The position numbers were made by a program, and so were the translations under genes. 19,431 nucleotides of DNA, from positions 1 to 19,431 of the forward strand of contig JAFUDW010000060.1 in assembly GCA_017464225.1 (NCBI GenBank). The letters run 5' to 3'. Shown in pieces: positions 13,422 through 19,431 of this stretch; position 1 is the first letter of the stretch; each line of letters starts with the position of its first letter. This DNA is from Clostridia bacterium. GTDB lineage: Bacteria; Bacillota_A; Clostridia; Christensenellales; Aristaeellaceae. A model generated the notes under the pieces. The model did no database searches, was not told the DNA's origin, and saw only the letters and a list, made by a program, of their open reading frames with translations.

Positions 13422-16211
13422 ATGAAAAGAATTTTGGCGGTCATGGTGATGGCGTTCATGCTGGCGGCAGCCGCGGCGGGCGCTCTGGCGGTAAGCAATA
13501 GCGATTTTGATATCAGCGACGGCGTGCTGACGGGGTATCATGGCGCCGATGACGAGGTTCATATTCCTTACAGTCTGCCCGTTCATACAGTGGCGGCCAG
13601 CGCTTTTCAGAATAATACGCTAATCACCGCGATGGTGTTTGACCGGGATGACGTGAGTTATATCAATGATTCGGCTTTTGAAGGCTGCACGGGCATTTCT
13701 TGGGCGACGATGCCTGCAAGCCTGTACGAGCTGGGAAGCCGTGTCTTCTATGGCTGCACGGCGCTGGAGACGGTGGGCCTGCCCTCCAATGTGAAAGCGA
13801 TCGGCAGCGAGGCATTTGCGTATTGCAGCAGCCTGCGGAGCATCACCATCCCGCAGGAGGTCATAAGCATTGGCGAACGCGCCTTTTTCTCCTGTTCCTC
13901 CCTGACCGGTGTCACCATTCCCGCCAAGGTGAACAGCATTGGCAAATCCGCTTTTGAAAACAGTGGCCTGGAAACGGTGAATATTCTGTATGGCCCGGCC
14001 TGGATATATGGAAACGCTTTTGCGGGTTGTGAAAACCTGCGGGAAATAACGCTGCCGCGCAGCATCGTTTATATAGTGGATAGCGCGCTGAACGGCTGTA
14101 CCGCTTTGGAAAGCGTTTATTGCTATGCGGACAGCTATGCCTATACCTGGGCGACCAAAAAGGGACTGCCTGTGGTGGCGCTGGAGGACCATACGGACTT
14201 TACGGTGAATAACGGTGTGCTGGAAGCCTATGAAGGTACGGTCTCCGACCTGGTGATCCCGGACAGCCTGGGCATCACCGCCATTGGCGCGGAGGTGTTT
14301 CGCGGCAAAACGATGCTGCGCAGCGTAGCGATTCCCGAAGGCGTCCTTTCCGTGGGCAATTCCGCTTTCTGCGATTGCAATAATCTGGAAAAGGTGGAGA
14401 TACCGGAAACGCTGACAAGCTATGGCAGCGGCGTATTTGCAAATTGCGGATGGCTCTTTTCCGTGGACCTGCCGGAAGGGACCGTTCAGATCGGCCCGTA
14501 TATGTTCGATCAATGCACCTCTCTTCAGCATGTAGGCCTTCCCCAAAGCCTTGTCACCATTGGCGCCTATGCTTTCAGAAAATGCTACTCGCTGCAGGAG
14601 ATCGATTTGCCTCCCAAGGCTGTGGATATCGGCGAATACGCGTTTTACGATTGCGAGGCCCTGCAAAGCATTGTGATCCCCGAGGGCATGACCTATATGT
14701 ATGAAGGCGTGTTCTGGAACTGCAGCAATCTGGAAAGACTGACGCTTCCCAGCACCCTGACCAGGATTTCCGATGATGCCTTTAACGGCTGTATGGCCTT
14801 GCGGGAGGTGAAAATCCCCAGCCGGGTGAGCTATATCGGAAACGCCGCGTTTGCCAGCTGCCACGCGCTGACTTCGGTCACCCTGCCCGCCGCTTTGTCT
14901 GCGCTGCAGGAATTTGCGTTTGCTTATTGTGATAACCTGGATATGGTCACCCTGCCCGCCGGTCTGCAGGCTCTGACGGATGGCGTTTTTTGCAATTGCA
15001 GCGGCCTGTCCAGCGTTGCCATTCCCGCTTCCGTAACGTCGATCAGCGTCAATGCGTTCAGCGGCTGCGATGGGCTGACCACGGTGTACTGCGGCAGCGG
15101 CAGCGCGGCCTATAGCTGGGCTAAGCAGAACGGGTACCGTACCGTGCTGACCAACGGAGCTGACTTTACGATCAAAAAGGGCGTACTGAAAAGCTATTCC
15201 GGCACGGAGGCCCATCTGGTGCTGACAGCCGATATGGGCATCACCGAGATCGGCATTTTCGCATTCAGCGGTAATACCAATTTGAAGAGCATTGCCATTC
15301 CTTCCGGCGTAACTGCGATCAGAAGCAGCGCTTTTGAAGGCTGCACGGAGCTGGAGCGTGTGGATTTGCCGGATTCTCTGACTGCAATAGATCCCAACGC
15401 GTTTCAGGATTGCGTAAAGCTGCGGAAGGTCACCTTCCCAGCGTCGCTTACTTGCATCAATTTAAGTGCGTTTGAAGGCTGTTCCAGCCTGTCGGAAGTC
15501 AATCTGCCCCAAAGCCTGCAAGAGATTTCGAGCTATGCGTTTTCCGGCTGTTCCGGTTTGACCGCCATTGATTTGCCCTCGGGGCTTGTGAAGCTGATGG
15601 AGGGCGCGTTTAAGGATTGCACGCAACTGCAGCGTATTGTGATCCCTGACGGAATATCGTCGATTGCGGGTCGGGCGTTTATGAATTGCACCAACCTGAC
15701 TGATGTGACGCTCTCTCCCAGCGTGTACCAAATCGTGGATGATGCTTTTTCCGGCTGCACCAGCCTGTCCGTGATCAAACTGCCGGAGGGAGTTACGGAC
15801 ATACGAAGCAATATCTTCCGGAATTGCAATGGCTTGAGGGTTGTCTATTGTTATAGCGATTATGCTGCGGAGCGCGTCCAAACACAGGTTCAGGAAGACT
15901 GCGCGGTGGTCAATATGAACCCCAGCCAAGCGCTGCGGCTGCCCACGGATCTGCAGCGCATAGATGAATCGGCTTTTGAGGGCTCCGATGCCGCCTGCGT
16001 GGTGATCCCGCAAGGCGTCGTGATCGTTCAGTCCCGTGCGTTTGCTGCCTGCGAAAATCTAAAGCAGGTGATTTTCCTGGGCAATCCCCGCATCATTCGG
16101 GCCGATGCTTTTGCCGAGTGCCCGGAGGGAATGGTGATCGTGGCAGAGGAAACCAGCAGCATGATCTCCATCGCCCGCAATTATGGATTTATATTGGTGC
16201 CGCGACCCTAG
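13422..16211 (+). CDS. Secreted BspA-type leucine-rich-repeat (LRR_5) protein, 929 residues, three modules
   Basis: The protein begins with a signal peptide (MKRILAVMVMAFMLAAAAAG, with likely cleavage after ALA near residue 23) and then consists of LRR_5 repeats of about 23 residues of the form AF.GC..L..V.LP..L..IG. The repeats fall into three modules. Each opens with DF, then GVL..Y.G (residues 28, 259 and 581), and the first two close with a YC..(x)..A..WA segment near 233-243 and 556-566; a divergent YC segment is at 809. There is no LPXTG, SLH, choline-binding or transmembrane segment; it ends IARNYGFILVPRP. BspA-like proteins bind host or microbial surface partners; the ligand is unknown. 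The ATG at 13422 has AAAGAGGAG upstream and its own promoter. The length and module duplication suggest growth by internal duplication. Confidence 0.9.
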   Translation: MKRILAVMVMAFMLAAAAAGALAVSNSDFDISDGVLTGYHGADDEVHIPYSLPVHTVAASAFQNNTLITAMVFDRDDVSYINDSAFEGCTGISWATMPASLYELGSRVFYGCTALETVGLPSNVKAIGSEAFAYCSSLRSITIPQEVISIGERAFFSCSSLTGVTIPAKVNSIGKSAFENSGLETVNILYGPAWIYGNAFAGCENLREITLPRSIVYIVDSALNGCTALESVYCYADSYAYTWATKKGLPVVALEDHTDFTVNNGVLEAYEGTVSDLVIPDSLGITAIGAEVFRGKTMLRSVAIPEGVLSVGNSAFCDCNNLEKVEIPETLTSYGSGVFANCGWLFSVDLPEGTVQIGPYMFDQCTSLQHVGLPQSLVTIGAYAFRKCYSLQEIDLPPKAVDIGEYAFYDCEALQSIVIPEGMTYMYEGVFWNCSNLERLTLPSTLTRISDDAFNGCMALREVKIPSRVSYIGNAAFASCHALTSVTLPAALSALQEFAFAYCDNLDMVTLPAGLQALTDGVFCNCSGLSSVAIPASVTSISVNAFSGCDGLTTVYCGSGSAAYSWAKQNGYRTVLTNGADFTIKKGVLKSYSGTEAHLVLTADMGITEIGIFAFSGNTNLKSIAIPSGVTAIRSSAFEGCTELERVDLPDSLTAIDPNAFQDCVKLRKVTFPASLTCINLSAFEGCSSLSEVNLPQSLQEISSYAFSGCSGLTAIDLPSGLVKLMEGAFKDCTQLQRIVIPDGISSIAGRAFMNCTNLTDVTLSPSVYQIVDDAFSGCTSLSVIKLPEGVTDIRSNIFRNCNGLRVVYCYSDYAAERVQTQVQEDCAVVNMNPSQALRLPTDLQRIDESAFEGSDAACVVIPQGVVIVQSRAFAACENLKQVIFLGNPRIIRADAFAECPEGMVIVAEETSSMISIARNYGFILVPRP
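13503..15920 (+). repeat. Three large imperfect modules within the LRR gene
   Basis: Module starts at bases 13503, 14196 and 15162 share the pattern DF-I/T-x-x-GVL-x-x-Y-x-G, then V/L-IP, then L-GITxIG. Modules one and two end with a shared non-LRR cap containing YC and AY(T/S)WA. They have about 231, 322 and 255 residues, differing in repeat number. Confidence 0.65.
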
Positions 16212-16221
16212 GATATACAAA

Positions 16222-16251
16222 GCGGTTTTTTCGGTGCGTGTTGAAAACCGC
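16222..16251 (+). repeat. 8-bp inverted repeat overlapping the pgsA -35 element
   Basis: GCGGTTTT (16222-16229) and AAAACCGC (16244-16251) are perfect inverted repeats around a 14-base loop. The right arm overlaps the -35 of the pgsA promoter. It may be a regulator site, or a weak terminator for the LRR transcript: a T6 run at 16226-16231 follows a 4-bp CCGC/GCGG pairing. Confidence 0.4.
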
Positions 16252-16269
16252 AAGAATTGCTGATATAAT
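16241..16269 (+). promoter_or_regulatory. Sigma-A promoter with extended -10 for pgsA-metG
   Basis: TTGAAA (16241-16246), a 17-base spacer and consensus TATAAT (16264-16269) preceded by TGA. Transcription would begin near 16276, giving a leader of about 38 bases with AGGAG 8 bases before the ATG. Confidence 0.8.
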
Positions 16270-16313
16270 AGCGACGTTGGCTTTTATGGAATCAAGAAGT
16301 AGGAGCGTGTACG

Positions 16314-16898
16314 ATGACGGACAGTAAGCGAATCTGGACCGTTCCCAACGTGCTGACCATGTTCCGCATGGCCCTGATCCCGGTATATTGGGTACTGATG
16401 ATCGGCTATGAAAAGAACTACTGGGCGTTGGGCGTGTTTGTGCTGGCCGCGTGCACCGATATGCTGGACGGCTTCCTGGCCCGCAAGTATCACCAGATCA
16501 CGGACTTCGGCAAGCTGATGGATCCCCTGGCCGATAAGCTGATGACGCTTTCGGTGATGGCCACGCTGCTGATCCGCGGCATCATTTCCTGGGAGGCGTT
16601 GGCGCTGCTGGCGCTCAAGGAGTTCATCATGCTGGTGGGCGGCATCCTGCTGTATAATCGCAAGATCGTGGTGCATTCGCTGTTCGTGGGCAAGTTTGCC
16701 CAGACCTGTTTGTGCCTGGCGCTGATTTTAAGCTTCTTTGCCGATAAATTTGAAAACCTCAGCTTCCAGCCCCATACCGCCCTGCTCTGGATCGGCGTGG
16801 GCGCGGCGTACTCCGCCCTGGTGGTGTACGTGCGCTCGGTGATCCGCCAGCTGCGGGGCGTGGAAAACACCTATAAAGCCCGCGAAGAAAAACAATAA
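16314..16898 (+). CDS. pgsA: CDP-diacylglycerol-glycerol-3-phosphate 3-phosphatidyltransferase
   Basis: This is a 194-residue membrane enzyme that makes phosphatidylglycerophosphate from CDP-diacylglycerol and glycerol 3-phosphate, the committed step toward phosphatidylglycerol. The complete CDP-alcohol phosphotransferase motif is present at 49-74: D49, D52-G53, A56-R57, G66, D70 and D74 (read in TDMLDGFLARKYHQITDFG, then KLMDPLADK). NVLTMFRMALIPVY at the N-terminus is typical of PgsA. Several hydrophobic helices follow. The start ATG at 16314 is supported by AGGAG at 8-base spacing. metG follows after 24 bases, so the two are likely co-transcribed. Other CDP-alcohol transferases share the motif, but length and N-terminus favour PgsA. 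Confidence 0.93.
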   Translation: MTDSKRIWTVPNVLTMFRMALIPVYWVLMIGYEKNYWALGVFVLAACTDMLDGFLARKYHQITDFGKLMDPLADKLMTLSVMATLLIRGIISWEALALLALKEFIMLVGGILLYNRKIVVHSLFVGKFAQTCLCLALILSFFADKFENLSFQPHTALLWIGVGAAYSALVVYVRSVIRQLRGVENTYKAREEKQ

Positions 16899-16922
16899 CT
16901 ATACTGTTTGGAGGAGAGACCC

Positions 16923-18932
16923 ATGCCGGAAAAGAAAACCTACTACATCACCACCCCCATCTACTATCCCAGCGGCAATATGACCATCGGCCACACCTAC
17001 ACCACCGTGGCCGCCGATACCATGGCCCGCTTCAAGAAGATGCAGGGATATGATACCTATTTCCTCACCGGTACAGATGAGCACGGGCAGAAGATCGAAA
17101 AGAAGGCCGCCGAGGCCGGCGTGACCCCCATTCAGTATGTGGATAAGATCGTGGCGGAAACCAAGGATCTGTGGAAGCTGATGAACATCGAATATGATGA
17201 CTTTATTCGCACCACCGAGGAACGCCACACCAAAATCGTTCAGAAAATATTCAAGCAGTTCTACGATCAGGGGGATATCTACAAGGCGGAATATGAGGGC
17301 ATGTACTGCACGCCCTGCGAAAGCTTTTGGACGCCCACCCAGCTGGTAGACAAGGATGGCCAGAAGGTATGCCCGGATTGCGGCCGTCCCTGCCAGCCCA
17401 TGAAGGAGGAAAGTTATTTCTTCCGCATGAGCAAGTATCAGGACTGGATGATCGACTACATCGAGACCCATCCCGACTTTATCCAGCCCGCCAAGCGCGC
17501 CAATGAAATGCTGAGCAATTTCCTGAGGCCCGGTCTGCAGGATCTGTGCGTCAGCCGCACCAGCGTAAAATGGGGCATCCCCGTGGATTTTGACCCCAAG
17601 CATACGGTGTATGTGTGGATCGACGCCCTCTCCAACTATATCACCGCCCTGGGCTACGGCACCGATCACGATGCGCTTTATCAAAAATACTGGCCCGCAG
17701 ACGTTCATCTGGTGGGCAAGGAGATCGTGCGGTTCCACACCATCTATTGGCCCATCATGCTGCATGCTCTGGGCCTGCCTCTGCCCAAGCAGGTATTTGG
17801 TCACGGCTATCTTGTGTTTGGCGGCGATCGCATGAGCAAATCCAAGGGTAACGTGGTCTATCCCGAACCCATCGTGGCCCGTTATGGCGTGGATACGCTG
17901 CGCTATTACCTGATGCGCGAGATGCCCTTCGGCGCCGACGGCAACTACACCAACGAGTCCTTCCTGACCCGCGCCAACGCCGATCTGGCCAACGACCTGG
18001 GCAATCTGGTTTCCCGCACCGTGGCCATGATCGAAAAATACTTTGACGGCGTGGTGCCGACCTTTGATGATTCCGCCATTGATGAAGCCCTGGATATTCC
18101 GCTGCGCGACCACTGCGCCGGCCTGCCCGCCCTGGTGGAGGAGCAGATGAACAAGCTTCAGTTTTCCCAGGCGCTGGTGGAAATCTGGAAGGTCATCGGC
18201 GAATGCAACAAGTACATCGACGCCACCCAGCCCTGGGTGCTGGGCAAGGATCCGGATAAGCGTGCGCGCCTGGGCGACGTGCTGTATATCCTGGCCGAGT
18301 GCATCCGCTTTGTGGCCGTGCTTATCGGCCCGGTGATGCCCCATACGCCCGCCCGTATTTTTGAGCAGCTGGGTTTGAGCGACGAGAGTCTTAAGACCTG
18401 GGATAGCCTGACCTTCGGCAAGCTGCCCGCCGGTACCAAGGTTTGCAAGGGCGACGCCCTGTTCCCGCGCCTGGACATCAAAAAGGAGCTGGAAGCCCTA
18501 GCTGCCGATAAAAAGGAAGAAAAGAAGGCAGAGCCCGCGCCCGCTCCTAAAAAGGAAGAAAAGAAAGAAGCCAAGAAGGTGGAGATCCCCGAGGGCTGCG
18601 TCAGCATCGATGAATTTTTCAAATGCAAGCTGCGGGTGGCGAAGGTGATTTCCTGCGAGCATGTGAAGAAGTCCGATAAGCTGCTCAAGTTTGAGCTCGA
18701 TCTGGGCAGCGAACGCCGTACCATCCTTTCCGGCATCGCCAAGTTCTACGAGCCCGAATATCTGATCGGCAAAAACCTTGTGATCATTGCCAACCTGCCG
18801 CCCCGCAAGATGATGGGCATCGAAAGCAACGGCATGATCCTGTCCGCAGTGGAAGAAAAAGAGGACGGCAGCGAATATCTGCGCGTGCTCACCGTGGACG
18901 GCGATATCGCCCCCGGCAGCGAAGTGGGCTGA
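16923..18932 (+). CDS. metG: Methionine-tRNA ligase with C-terminal tRNA-binding domain
   Basis: This is a 669-residue class I aminoacyl-tRNA synthetase that charges tRNA-Met using ATP. The HIGH-like TIGH is at 21-24 after TTPIYYPSG, the KMSKS-like RMSKS at 303-307, and zinc ligands C129-x2-C132 and C150-x2-C153 lie in the connective peptide. After the anticodon-binding helical domain comes a low-complexity Lys/Glu/Ala/Pro linker (about 525-555), then a Trbp111-type OB-fold tRNA-binding domain (560-669, starting VSIDEFFKCKLRVAKV, with LPPRKMMGIESNGMIL), which in this family drives dimerisation and raises tRNA affinity. The ATG at 16923 is chosen over a TTG at 16908, which overlaps the GGAGGAG binding site. 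The stop is 24 bases before a structured mobile RNA element. Confidence 0.97.
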   Translation: MPEKKTYYITTPIYYPSGNMTIGHTYTTVAADTMARFKKMQGYDTYFLTGTDEHGQKIEKKAAEAGVTPIQYVDKIVAETKDLWKLMNIEYDDFIRTTEERHTKIVQKIFKQFYDQGDIYKAEYEGMYCTPCESFWTPTQLVDKDGQKVCPDCGRPCQPMKEESYFFRMSKYQDWMIDYIETHPDFIQPAKRANEMLSNFLRPGLQDLCVSRTSVKWGIPVDFDPKHTVYVWIDALSNYITALGYGTDHDALYQKYWPADVHLVGKEIVRFHTIYWPIMLHALGLPLPKQVFGHGYLVFGGDRMSKSKGNVVYPEPIVARYGVDTLRYYLMREMPFGADGNYTNESFLTRANADLANDLGNLVSRTVAMIEKYFDGVVPTFDDSAIDEALDIPLRDHCAGLPALVEEQMNKLQFSQALVEIWKVIGECNKYIDATQPWVLGKDPDKRARLGDVLYILAECIRFVAVLIGPVMPHTPARIFEQLGLSDESLKTWDSLTFGKLPAGTKVCKGDALFPRLDIKKELEALAADKKEEKKAEPAPAPKKEEKKEAKKVEIPEGCVSIDEFFKCKLRVAKVISCEHVKKSDKLLKFELDLGSERRTILSGIAKFYEPEYLIGKNLVIIANLPPRKMMGIESNGMILSAVEEKEDGSEYLRVLTVDGDIAPGSEVG

Positions 18933-18956
18933 TATTGGAGGCGTTGAAGGTGGTGA

Positions 18957-19134
18957 CGTTCGAGGGCTTTGCCCTCGAGCTCCTACCAGGGAGACAGTGA
19001 TTCCGGGGCCGGAAGGCCCCGGAGAAGTCCCCTGCCGCAGGATCATAAGGGGCTCGAATCGCCCGAAAAGGCTGCCGGTGGCAGGCTTTCAGCGAGAAGC
19101 GGGCCGGTAGGTCCTGGACGTGGAGGCCCTTATC
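18957..19134 (+). ncRNA. Highly structured RNA resembling the HEARO/omega-RNA scaffold
   Basis: Successive stems are visible. GTTCGAGGGC/GCCCTCGAGC (18958-18967 with 18971-18980, loop TTT). CTCC/GGAG (18980-18983 with 18990-18993). CCGGGGCC/GGCCCCGG (19003-19010 with 19015-19022) capped by a GGAA tetraloop of the GNRA type. CCTG/CAGG (19031-19034 with 19038-19041). AAAG-g-CTGCC / GGCAG-g-CTTT (19067-19076 with 19080-19089). GCCCG/CGGGC (19061-19065 with 19100-19104). A long-range ATAAGGG/CCCTTAT pairing (19045-19051 with 19127-19133) closes the fold. The order of elements, the GAGCTCCTACC segment and the CATAAGG...GTGGAGGCCCTTAT pairing match my memory of IscB omega-RNA scaffolds. In those systems the guide is the flanking sequence 5' of the scaffold, here metG downstream DNA. 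The fold is directly visible; the family name is by recollection and unverified. Confidence 0.68.
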
Positions 19135-19200
19135 GTTACCTATTCAAATGAACATCATCGGCTCAAGAAAAAAGAGCGCGTTCCGGCGGGCTCCGTAACA
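18957..19200 (+). mobile_element. Probable HEARO/IscB-IsrB type element reduced to its RNA, without a nuclease gene
   Basis: The element appears to begin directly after GTGA (18953-18956), matching the ATGA/GTGA insertion preference I recall for HEARO elements. It contains the RNA described separately, then about 65 bases with only a 16-codon open frame (19148-19198, ending RKKSAFRRAP). A full IscB or IsrB gene should start here, so the coding part seems deleted or was never present. The left edge is supported by GTGA and by the first RNA stem; the right edge is a guess. The 300-base stretch between metG and the recombinase holds nothing else that I recognise as a gene. Confidence 0.55.
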
Positions 19201-19221
19201 CAGTATTAGGTGCCAATCGAC

Positions 19222-19238
19222 GAAAACGTAATGTTTTC
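19222..19238. repeat. Inverted repeat GAAAAC-GTAAT-GTTTTC near the recombinase end
   Basis: Perfect 6-bp arms around a 5-base centre, 22 bases past the recombinase stop codon and just right of the RNA element. Attachment sites of large serine recombinases commonly lie near the recombinase gene and have imperfect dyad symmetry, so this could be part of an att site or an element end. Only a candidate. Confidence 0.3.
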
Positions 19239-19245
19239 AAGGCTT

Positions 19246-19269
19246 ACGGCGTGATTTCGGTCACGCCGT
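19246..19269. terminator. Hairpin at the recombinase stop, possible terminator
   Basis: ACGGCGTGA (19246-19254) and TCACGCCGT (19261-19269) form a perfect 9-bp stem with loop TTTCGG. On the plus strand it is followed by TTGCTTT, a poor U-tract; on the minus strand no T-run follows. The recombinase stop codon TGA lies inside the stem. Confidence 0.55.
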
Positions 19270-19431
19270 TTGCTTTGCCATCAGTTCATGGATCGGGATA
19301 AAACCGATGCCGTTGTACTCAATGCGGATGTGCTGTTCCCTGTGGCCGCTGCTTTTGTCAGGCGCGCTCACATAGATCGCGCTGATCAGCTCATGCAGGA
19401 TATAGCCATCCAGCTTCTTGATACCGACATA
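19261..19431 (-). CDS. C-terminal end of a large serine recombinase (DUF4368-like tail), cut by window edge
   Basis: Only the last 56 residues are visible, with the rest beyond the right edge. The tail VGIKKLDGYILHELISAIYV, then SAPDKSSGHREQHIRIEYN, then GIGFIPIHELMAKQTA matches the pattern at the C-terminus of large serine recombinases of Clostridia mobile elements (LNELI..I.V...DKSSG.R.Q.I.I.YN..G). Those enzymes catalyse integration and excision of conjugative or mobilisable elements; the catalytic N-terminal domain is not in view. The gene points left toward metG, ending within a hairpin, and so probably marks the edge of a larger integrated element to the right. Assignment rests on this short tail alone. 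Confidence 0.7.
   Translation of the reverse strand, partial: YVGIKKLDGYILHELISAIYVSAPDKSSGHREQHIRIEYNGIGFIPIHELMAKQTA

Noticed and set aside
13620..15215. 531-residue minus-strand open frame antisense to the LRR gene
   Set aside because: Its repetitiveness is the reverse reading of the LRR repeats; no recognisable protein features.
13503..16150. Regularly spaced repeats as a possible CRISPR array
   Set aside because: The periodicity is about 69 bases in a coding frame with amino-acid-level, not nucleotide-identical, repeats: LRR_5 units.
16908..16922. TTG start five codons before the metG ATG
   Set aside because: It overlaps the GGAGGAG ribosome binding site, which is at the right distance for the ATG at 16923.
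16899..18344. 481-residue minus-strand open frame antisense to metG
   Set aside because: It lies opposite a full, motif-complete metG and has a Gly/His-rich composition typical of shadow frames.
18957..19134. Alternative identities of the structured RNA: RNase P RNA, tmRNA, SRP RNA, group II intron domain
   Set aside because: None of the conserved signatures (RNase P GAGGAAAGTCC core, tmRNA ends, SRP Alu core, intron domain V) is visible. Other large Clostridia RNAs such as raiA could not be excluded without a model search.
18969..19151. 60-residue plus-strand open frame behind metG
   Set aside because: It lies across the stems of the structured RNA, has no binding site and a low-complexity composition.

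Overview
The window looks like chromosomal DNA of a GC-rich, Gram-positive-type anaerobe of the Bacillota, probably class Clostridia (gut or rumen type). The basis is strong AGGAGG-type ribosome binding sites, sigma-A promoters with TGN extended -10 elements, adjacent YetF/DUF421 and DUF4363 genes, a BspA-type leucine-rich-repeat surface protein, and a MetG fused to a C-terminal tRNA-binding domain. No rRNA, tRNA or CRISPR array was seen. The organism assignment is inference from gene content.

Layout. (1) 1-1256, minus strand: an RDD-family membrane protein followed by a MalK/UgpC/MsmX-type ABC ATPase that runs off the left edge. (2) 1414-3998, plus strand: a promoter and a three-gene unit encoding a TPR protein, a DUF4037 nucleotidyltransferase-like protein and an AraC-family regulator. 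(3) 4136-11514, plus strand: a promoter and a six-gene carbohydrate operon, comprising solute-binding protein, two permeases, FAD-dependent oxidoreductase, DHDPS/N-acetylneuraminate-lyase-family aldolase and ribokinase-family kinase, ended by a bidirectional terminator. The operon has no ATPase; the ATPase in (1) is a plausible partner. (4) 11601-12092, minus strand: a small six-helix DUF308/HdeD-like membrane protein with a near-consensus promoter. (5) 12281-13377: YetF/DUF421 and DUF4363 genes. (6) 13422-16211: a 929-residue secreted LRR_5 protein built of three related modules. (7) 16314-18932: pgsA and metG. (8) 18933-19431: a highly structured RNA resembling the HEARO/omega-RNA scaffold of IscB/IsrB elements, with no nuclease gene beside it, then the C-terminal end of a large serine recombinase on the minus strand. 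This edge is a mobile-element junction.

How the parts fit. The AraC regulator ends 221 bases before the sugar operon and is the obvious candidate controller. Imported substrate would be oxidised by the flavoprotein, cleaved by the class I aldolase and/or phosphorylated by the kinase; the substrate cannot be read from sequence. The most unusual items are the ORF-less omega-RNA-like element just behind metG, apparently inserted at the start of a following gene, and the oxidoreductase/aldolase/kinase combination, which matches no textbook sugar pathway I know.
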